DNA of 64,000 nt, from the NCBI RefSeq assembly GCF_035046485.1, contig NC_085136.1, forward strand, positions 162,499,963 through 162,563,962. The letters are read 5' to 3'. Each line of letters starts with the position of its first letter. Within the stretch, counting starts at the first letter, position 1. The notes beneath the pieces are model-generated. The model did not search any database, was not told the DNA's origin, and saw nothing but the letters and a program-made list of their open reading frames with translations. This document shows, piece after piece, positions 56,488-64,000 of this stretch. Both the position numbers and the translations under genes were made by a program. The stretch comes from Aedes albopictus (Eukaryota > Arthropoda > Insecta > Diptera > Culicidae).

Positions 56488-56890
56488 AATCCTTCCAGTT
56501 TAGGTACACCCAGTCAACTTGCTATCAATGAAAAAATCTTTGGGATTTCTATTCGACACATGGAATATTACGTGTAAATTTCAGGGTCTCAAACCTCTTT
56601 CTGGACCGATCAAACAATAAACTTCGGCAAAACTTCATTCTACAACACACCATCCATGAATCACAACTGCTTTCATCTACCATCATGAATCATACTTTCC
56701 CATCTGACTTCATCAAAACTAACCCACTTCCTGCACCACTGTAGCATATTAAAAAAAAACCCTAATTACTAATTCGTTAACCGACGACCGGAGCCCAAAA
56801 GAGAGCTGGGCCCGTTTCGCATTAGTCATAGCTACCTACCTACTACATACAACACACTTTTGGTCGCTCATACGATGATGCACTACTGAC
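56488..56890. other. Intergenic, no gene recognised
   Basis: Non-coding, leading into the candidate promoter. Confidence 0.4.
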
Positions 56891-56925
56891 TATAAGTAGC
56901 TCTAGCTACGTAGTGGGTCACAGTT
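56891..56925 (+). promoter_or_regulatory. Candidate TATA/initiator core promoter
   Basis: TATAAG at 56891-56896 lies 29 bp before the A of GGTCACAGTTTT, at an insect-like TATA-to-start spacing. The downstream 130 bp is distinctly GC-rich, and a good splice donor (GTAAGT) sits at 57310. It may serve the exonuclease gene at 60893 as a non-coding first exon, but nothing proves the link. Confidence 0.3.
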
Positions 56926-57599
56926 TTCCACGGTTGGTCGGTGCGCGGTGGGCGGGAACACGCGGACCGGGCAGTCAGCCAGCGGAGCGCGACAGTGACT
57001 TATACGGATGTTGGACACCACGTGGTGTGTGGTTGGTGCAAGGGTACAATCGGTACAACCGATCGATGCGATCGTCCGACCATCAACATCATCATCATCA
57101 CCATCGGGTGCTGCCACTTTTGATGATGCTACTGCTGCTGGGTTAGGGGGAGACACTAGCGCCACTTACTCATACCTATATGAAACGACTTCGACACTGA
57201 ACGGTTTAGGATCATCATTTTTTTTCTTATCTTTTGTTGCTTTTTTGTTGTTGTAAATAACACGGTGTTACACTGAGATAAAAACCTTATGGGTGACCTA
57301 CTGCAGATTGTAAGTGTTGTCGAGATCTATAGAAGAGCGTATTTTGAACTCAGACAGGTTAAGTTAAGTTCAAGTCACTTTCATGAATACTTTGCGTTGA
57401 ACGATCATTTCTATTTGAATTAGATGGTGTTAGAAATTTCCAGAAACTACTAGAATTAGGATTGGATAGGATTGCCATTCTTGTATGGAAACTTTCTATA
57501 CATAGCCCAACTATCCCCGCTCAAATTAGAGGCATTTATTTGCAAAAACATCAAGGATGAATCATGATGTTGCTGCATTCTACAGCGAACCCAGCCCCA

Positions 57600-59990
57600 G
57601 TAGCTTTGAAAGGCCGGAAGGTTACGGTGGGCAGGGCATGTTTCAAGAATGCCGAAAATCACTGTAAAATTTGATCAAGTACGATGCTCGCCAGATTACG
57701 CCAGAGCAGCCGATCTTGTCCGTGGCGCTCCTCGCTTTTTTGCAACAACCGAATCACCAATTTTGCAAGGTTGTTGTCTGGCATTCTTGCTACATACCCT
57801 GACCATCGCATCCTTTCGGCTTTAGTCACCTCCAAGATGCTGTGTTCGCCATAGAGTGCAGCGGGCTCGTGGTTCATCTTCTGCCTCCACACACCGTTTT
57901 CCTGCACACCGCCGAAGGTCGTCCTTAGTCCTTAGCACTAAGCACGTCGCTTGAAAATTTCGAGTGCTTGCAGATCCTCCTAGAGGATGGTTTCCGTCTC
58001 GTTTCCGTAGAGAACCGCTGGCTGAATCTAATTGAACGAAGTTTCTTCTGTAGGCCTTAGTTGGCACGACTTCCACTGATGATGCTCCTTCGTATGCCAT
58101 GAATCACGTTATTTTCATCCTTCAGTAAAGATCCAAGACAGAAGAATTCCTCCACCAACTCGAAGGCATCCCCGTCTATCGTGGTGTTGCTTCCTAGACG
58201 GAACCTGTCGTGTTCGGTTACGCCTACCAGCATGTAGGGTCTGGGACCATTTGGGCAGGAGCACCTATTTTGGGCACTTGCTGCTATAACTCAGTCAATT
58301 TTCAACCGATTGACTTGATTTCTGAGACACGATGAGCTAGGCACAGTATCTAGCCATGTACAAAAATTCAAGTCAATCGGTTTGAAATTGACTGAGTTGT
58401 AGCAGCAAGTGCCCAAAATAGGTGCTCCTGCCCAAATGGTCCCAGACCCTACTTCGTGTTTGTAGCATTCTCCACCAGTTCGAGATTTACTGCTTTGCGT
58501 TTCAGTCTGGTGTACAGCTCTGCCACCGTTTCACACAAATTGATCAGATTTCGTGAATATCGTTCCCTGGCTGATGACCTCGGCTCATCGCATTAGACAG
58601 TCCAAAGCGGTGTTGAAGAATACGCATGAGAGTCCATCACCTGTCGTATGCCGTCTTGAAGTCGACGGCATTTCTGAAGGATTTGCCGTACTGTGAAGAT
58701 CTGGTCCATAGCCAAGCGGCCGTCGATGAAGCCGGAGTGATATCTTCCCACGAACTCATTCGTTTTAGACGATAGACGAAAGATAATCTGGAGCAGCGCA
58801 TTGTGAGCGTCATTCAAAGTGGTGAACTTCAGGTTCTAGCGTTTCTTGTAAACTAGGCAGATTATCCGTTCCTTCTCCGGTAGCTGTTCGGTCTCCCAGA
58901 TCCTAACTATCAACCGGAGTGCTTGCAGGTGGCCAACTTCCCCGGGCTCATCTTGAAGAGTTCAGCTGAGATACCATCCTTACCGCTTGCTTCGTTGGTG
59001 GGCATCGTTAACTTCCTTCAGCGTGGGAGTTGAATCAGTTCCGCCCTCTGGTGCACTATCGTTGTCGCCTCCTCCGTTATTATTACCTTCCGTACCTACG
59101 TTATCCGTGATGTTCCGTGTTAAGCAAGATGCTGTTTCCACCTTTCGATCATCTTCCTGCCAAGAGTCTTCCCCCCTTATTCCTGCACATTCCGGTTCGT
59201 GAAACGAAGCCGTTGCGGGATGCGTTGAGTTTCTTGTAGAATTTTAGTGTTTATTGAGAACGTTTCCTCTTCTTCTAGACGGCGTTTTGAGCCCGAAAGA
59301 GTCAGGCCTGTTGATTTCCCTGCTGTTTGTATCGTTCCACGTTGCGTTCTTCTCCTCTGAAATCGCTCTGCACAGCTCGTCGAACCATTCGTTCCGTCAA
59401 CTCTGTTACTCGTGACTGCGTCGTTGCTGGCTGTTTTTACCGTACTCTAGCAGTCTTCTAGTGGGGGCACATCAAGTTCGCCTTGGTTTGGCAACACTGC
59501 CCCGAGATTGTGCGCGTGTGCCGAGGCGAAATCCGATTGTGCCAGTCACCCGAAGTCGTACCATACCGTACATAGTTGACGACGACGAATTTTGGACGCA
59601 GTTTGACCATCACCAGGTAGTGGTCGGAGTCGATAGAAGCGCCACGATAGGTCCTGATGTAGATAAAGTTGGAGAAGTTCCGTACATCAATCAGATGGTG
59701 GTCGATTTGCGATTCCGTCTGCTACGGCGATCTCCAGGTTAAACAATATGGAAGTCTGTGCGGGAAAATGTTATTACGTACGGCCATGTTCTTGGAGGCA
59801 GCTAAATCGATGAGTCGTAGGCCGTGTTACCACTGTTCTCTAAACCTTAATACCATGGATGCTGTTCAGCATGTGATGGCGATCACGTAATCCTTCAATA
59901 GACCGGCCAATATGCGGGTGCTCCCGATGAAGTTAAAAGTTCTGCAGTTTCACGAACCGAGGTTCCAATCGCAAATTCTATTTTATTGTT
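57600..59990 (-). pseudogene. Heavily decayed RTE-type LINE
   Basis: Minus-strand pieces align by eye with the RTE copy at 34698-37203 along its whole length: endonuclease start (RTFNFIGSTRILAGLL, about 59900-59970), DSDHYLVMVKLRPK (about 59600), the FVPRAE-like linker region, the KCRxxQ/RSTTDQIFT region (about 58700), MNHEPAALYGEHSI and YVARMPDNNLAKLV (about 57800). Many indels and stops break it. It is longer at the 5' end than the other copies. It probably lies in an intron or upstream of the exonuclease gene. Confidence 0.8.
58238..58449. mobile_element. 212-bp MITE with about 70-bp inverted repeats, TA target
   Basis: The ends GGGTCTGGGACCATTTGGGC and their complement extend inward about 70 bp with few mismatches. 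TA lies on both sides (58236-58237, 58450-58451). It interrupts the RTE fossil between CAGCATG and CTTCGTGTTTG, where the related RTE at 35327-35345 is continuous across one TA. Confidence 0.9.
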
Positions 59991-60890
59991 GGGGCCGTTG
60001 CCGTTTGTCTCGGTTCGTATTATTCTGTTGATAACTTTTCGTTGCAACTTTCTGGAGTATCGTGATGCACAGTTGAGCTTATTGGCACTATAACGTCCAG
60101 CAGCAGTCCTTCACATGGGGAACAAATGTAGTTTTGAGTCACTCGTAACCTGGAGAACAGACACTCAGGTTTTCAGCAGCAAAGTATCCCTTCTTTGACA
60201 GCCTACGATCAAAGTTCAAACCGGGGGGTTGGTTACCCGAGGTTGCTCGCAGCCCAGCTAGTTATTCTCTGGAAAGAAGTCTCTGACCTCAATGGGACTG
60301 TTATCCAGCCTTTACTGTGCCCTTTCATCGCACCGCTATCCGTCAATATAACGTTTCAACGATCTGATGTTTTTATGATGCACTTTGGCTGCATTTTCCT
60401 ACAACTGACAGTTCTATAACGTCTGTCAACTGTTGGAGTTATCGAATTTTATTCGACAACTAAACATAAACATGTTGCAGTTAGCCAACGTCTACTGTAC
60501 ATCACTATTCACTAATTTTTATTCATACGACCCTTTCCAAGTAACTCATGATTTCACGAAAATCAATTTATGGTAGGTAGTTTTAAACCAAAAAATTGTT
60601 CATTTTAGAAGTAGTATTGTAGACACCCAATCTCTAGTAGGTCATCCTTTTTTTTTCAAACTCCTAGCTCAGTGTAACCGTTCATAATCGTAGCACCAAG
60701 CTTAATATTCGACTTGTTTCGATGGTTCCATCCCCCGGTGGATCGCGCTTCATCATCAGGTGATGGTGACGGTTCCGATTCGCTGGCGGGAGCCCATCGA
60801 TCCGAGTCGAACAAGCCAGAATAAAACCTGTACGACAAAAGGTTCTAAAACGGTTTTTCTTCTCTTTTTTCTTTCCCTTTTTTTCCCTAA
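59991..60890. other. Upstream or intronic sequence of the exonuclease gene
   Basis: No convincing exon is seen. The ATG at 60760 opens a frame that runs into the exon at 60893, but it crosses a long polypyrimidine tract and splice acceptor, so this part is most likely intron. Confidence 0.45.
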
Positions 60891-60892
60891 AG
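60866..60892 (+). promoter_or_regulatory. Splice acceptor (polypyrimidine tract and AG)
   Basis: A 25-base pyrimidine-rich run is followed by CCCTAAAG, with AG at 60891-60892. The peptide changes here from a hydrophobic Phe/Leu run to Ser-rich sequence, as expected at an intron-exon border. Confidence 0.7.
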
Positions 60893-63270
60893 ATTCGCCT
60901 TCAGCGCAGTCGAGCAGCGGCAATCATTTAATTAATGGCAATATTAATGAAAATGATGAACAAAATGCTACCACGCGCTCGCTATCGCCGGCGTCGTCAT
61001 CGGCGTCGTCTTCGGCCTTCAGCGTCAGCGTCGTGAGCGATGGCAAAGCGACCAGCAGCGATACTGGCAGTTGTTCGGGTAGTAGTAGTGGAATCAATAG
61101 CATTGGCAGTGGGGACAATATCAGCTGCAGCAGCAGTAGCAGTAGTAGTGGTGGCAGTACCCGTGGTGAAGAATCACCGAATGGTCAAGGTGCCAGCAAA
61201 AAGCAGCGCCGATACACTAAAAAGAAGCAACAGTATAAAAAACCGACCGCCGGTAACGGGGCGACCACGAGCAGCATCGGTCATGCGGCAAACGGTGGCC
61301 ACAAGTCGCAGCCTAGTTTGCGCCCGTCGTCACCATCGGCCAGTGACGATTCTACCAACACGCTGCAAGATGATCACCTCACGCAAGCGACCTACTACTA
61401 TGGTTCGATATCACCACCCTCTAGCACATCAACGAAAGTTATTCCATCACTGCCGCCGGTCGGCCACAACGATCAACAGGTTTTGAATGGTTCAAAACTC
61501 CCATCATCCTCATCTCTATCTTCTTCACCTTCGTCGTCGTCATCTTCTCAGACCTCCGCCGCCATCAAGATGAACAAAAACACGAGCTACCAAGGTCGCC
61601 TGGATTTCAGCAGCCGCACAGGTATCGCGCAGCAACGGGCCGACAAAAAATACCACCAAGGAAATACTGGCATCGGTGGTCATCATGCGAGCTCATCCGT
61701 TACCGCCAACGCCGCCGCTGCCGCCGCCGCCGGCGGTGTAACAAAAAATGCGGCAAACACTTCACCGCTCCGACAGTACGTGAAGCTGAATCTAAGCGAG
61801 AACGATCTCGTCAAGTACCTGCGCAAGTACGTGCTCGATAAGGACGTGATGAAACAGCTCGGATTCCCGGTCGAGTACGGCCTGGACATGGATAAAGCAA
61901 TAATCTATAAATTTCCGCACGACTTCTTCCGTCCCGCGCAATTCCTACAGCAACAGACGACGACAACGACGACGACGACGAGCGCGGCCGGGGAAGAGAA
62001 GAAACGTGCCCACCATGAGCGGATAGTAGTGGCGGCAAGCGACAAAAGTGACGATAACGACAGTGGCCAAGGCAGTGGCACATCCTCACCGACCAATGTC
62101 GACGACAATGACGCACTGCTCATGTATCGACTTTCGTCGCAGACGACGTCACTTCAGTCGCCACTTGGCGACATGCAACTGCAGCCGAGTGAAGAGCGTG
62201 AGTGCTGTCGCTGTGGGAAAGGATTCTTCATCACACTTGATGGGGAGTATCTGACGCAAGAGCACTGCATTTATCACTGGGGCCGATTGACGAGGGTTTA
62301 CAGCGGTTCAGAGTTCAAGAAGATGTACTCGTGCTGCAATGGAGATTCCGACGTCAAGGGATGCACCATTAACAAACTGCACGTATGGACGGGGCTGTTG
62401 TCGGGCTTCAACGGCCCATTCGATGGGTTCGTGAAAACCGAGCCTTCGCCGAGAAAGCTGAAGAAGTTCGAGAAAATGCTAATGAACAAATTTTACTACC
62501 AGAATAACATGAATGTCGACTGCTTGGAACTGCAACCCGAGGACACACTGGAGGACGACGAGAGCGAAGGCGTTTTTGCCCTCGATTGCGAAATGTCCTA
62601 CACTGGCCGGGGTCTTGAACTGACCAAGGTGACCGTGGTCGCCGTTGATGGTAGTCTAGTCTACGAGAAGCTCGTCAAACCAGACATCGAAATTGTCGAC
62701 TATAATACTCGCTATTCGGGCGTAACCGAGGCGGACTTTTCCGACCCGCGCAACTACGCCACCCTGAAGCAAGTGCAGAAAGATCTCCTCCGTTTCATCT
62801 ACGACGACACGATCCTGATCGGGCATTCCATCGAAAACGATCTGAAAGTATTAAAAATCATCCACAAGACTGTGATCGATACGTCCATAACGTTTCCCCA
62901 CATGAACGGCTTCCCGTTCCGGCAGTCGCTCAAGGCGCTCACCAAGAACATCCTGAAGCGCGACATCCAGATGCAGACGCAGACTGGAGGAAGCTTCGTT
63001 GCACAATCCCATCACCAGCAGCATCATCATCATCACCATCATCACATCAGTGCTGAGCTGACGGATTGCGACAGCAGTTGCAGTAGCAACAGCAGCAGCA
63101 GTAGTAGTAATAGTAGTGCTAGTAGCAATAGTAGTAACTCATTTGGTCACTGTTCCCTTGAGGACAGCCGGGCCAGCCTAGAACTTATGCTTTGGCGCGT
63201 ACGCAAGGACAAAGCAGCCTATGACAATATGTGGAGTAACAACCTCAGTTGTTATCGAATGCAGAATTAA
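60893..63270 (+). CDS. REXO1-family DEDDh 3'-5' exonuclease, terminal coding exon
   Basis: Residue numbers count from the in-frame ATG at 60760, which is probably intronic. After about 300 residues of Ser/Gly/Gln/Thr-rich low complexity comes a conserved helix block (LSENDLVKYLRKYVLDKD). A Cys-rich zinc-binding segment follows (CCRCGKGFF...HCIYHWGRL...CCNGDSDVKGC, about 478-550). The exonuclease domain has Exo I LDCEM (D609, E611), Exo II GHSIENDLKVL (D694) and Exo III with H797 and D802, so all five DEDDh residues are present. The family trims RNA 3' ends; insect relatives include prage. About 58 low-complexity residues, including eight consecutive His, sit between Exo II and Exo III, where most relatives have a short loop. 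The exon begins mid-codon; upstream exons are not identified. Confidence 0.88.
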
Positions 63271-63398
63271 TTAAAAAGGAAAATTGCTGTGATTATATAT
63301 ATATGTATACTTTTTTAATTTATTAATTTTAAACCGTCCGTCTCGTGCGGCACATCACGAGTAACACCTGTTGTAGATGGTTACTTAATTGTGTGATG

Positions 63399-63404
63399 AA
63401 TAAA
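63399..63404 (+). terminator. Polyadenylation signal AATAAA of the exonuclease gene
   Basis: AATAAA lies about 130 bp after the TAA stop at 63268-63270, in an AT-rich 3' region, with GT/T-rich sequence following. Confidence 0.7.
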
Positions 63405-63420
63405 AGATACTGAATAGGGA

Positions 63421-63809
63421 TCTATTTTTTCACTTAATATGTGTACCGCTTGTTCTCATTCTTACTAAATATCACCGTTTCCCTCGTCAAAAAACGACAA
63501 CTGCATACCCAACCCAATTCGAATAATCTCAATGTGTCCAATGTCTGAAGTCGCTGTCCGCACTTTTCCGAGTTGATGTATTTGGGTCCACTTGTGAGCG
63601 ACTCTTTTTCTCGTTGATTTCGACTGTTGTATCATGGCAGTCAGCTGCGTAAGCGTAAGTATGTAAAGGATATTAGGAGTGCAACTATCTTTTGGGTCGT
63701 ATTTTGACAAATTTCAGTTATTGAAAATGAATTCAAATGTAGGGCTGTTACAGCTGGCGTGGATGCTGTGTTTTGCACGGATCATGCGCGGTTGATGCGG
63801 TTTCGAAAT
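63421..63809. other. Intergenic, no gene seen
   Basis: A short minus-strand frame (63465-63710) has no recognisable content. Confidence 0.45.
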
Positions 63810-64000
63810 ACGAAGAATTTCCAGGAAGAATGCCTTACAGAATTCCGTGAGCTATCTTCGAAAGAATTCCAGCAGGAATCCCTGAAAAATCAGTAGCAAT
63901 ATTTCATGAAATCCTTGAAGGTTTTCCAAAATGAATCCCCGAATGATTTTTAAGAGGAATCCCCGAAGCTTTTGCAAGAGGAATTCCTGAAGGAATTCCA
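63810..64000. repeat. Degenerate GAATTCC-type repeats at the right edge
   Basis: Units such as GAATTCCAGCAGGAATCCCTGAA repeat loosely to the window end, the same style as 18560-18900 and 31200-31960. Confidence 0.7.

Noticed and set aside
57008..57256. An 82-codon frame in the GC-rich segment as a protein-coding first exon
   Set aside because: It is not in the phase needed to join the exon at 60893 through the donor at 57310 and has no recognisable content.
60760..60892. ATG at 60760 as the start of the exonuclease protein
   Set aside because: The frame passes through a long polypyrimidine tract and a consensus acceptor; the encoded Phe/Leu run has the look of translated intron.

Overview
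This window looks like a slice of a culicine mosquito genome, probably Aedes or a close relative. The evidence is the mix of families: BEL/Pao with an N-terminal PHD finger, a Lian-like LINE with RNase H, RTE-type LINEs, Feilai-like tRNA-derived SINEs and many MITEs, plus one insect-type REXO1-like exonuclease gene with very long Ser/Gln/His runs. Almost everything left of position 60,700 is transposable-element sequence. No rRNA, functional tRNA, operon or CRISPR is seen.

Region by region. 1-4725: the left edge cuts an intact BEL/Pao gag-pol frame on the minus strand (open from 3890 to base 1), with a candidate 5' LTR at 3923-4725. 4726-8800: AT-rich DNA with a short hairpin, a MITE, a (TA)n run and a 2.1 kb inverted-repeat element whose left arm carries a SINE. 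8797-12660: a broken LINE endonuclease ORF, an antisense reverse-transcriptase scrap and an R1-like scrap.

12727-31083: a giant, nearly identical palindrome centred on a (TA)n run at 25173-25214. Its arms hold a decayed RTE element and two tandem LTR- or leader-like units. The left arm has two insertions missing from the right arm: a 1500-bp Transib-like element with a 5-bp target duplication, and a 4.47-kb Lian-like LINE flanked by a 607-bp direct duplication. The right arm therefore shows the empty site for both.

31148-40266: degenerate repeats, a pogo/Tigger-like element with TA target sites that carries a 136-bp tandem array, the RTE ORF it interrupts, and a second RTE fossil. 40267-40766 is an assembly gap of 500 Ns. 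40767-50219: a second giant palindrome centred at 45493, whose arms contain a TRIM-like retroelement with 84-bp terminal repeats, a SINE, P-like MITEs and a MITE with 27-bp perfect inverted repeats. 50220-57600: MITE- and SINE-rich DNA, including a P-like MITE that has captured the first codons of a THAP domain. 57600-59990: a decayed RTE. 60893-63270: the last coding exon of a DEDDh (REXO1-family) exonuclease gene, followed by a polyadenylation signal.

The host gene and the mobile elements show no functional link. What the window mainly offers is a readable nesting order of insertions. The two palindromes make that order unusually clear, provided the assembly is correct.
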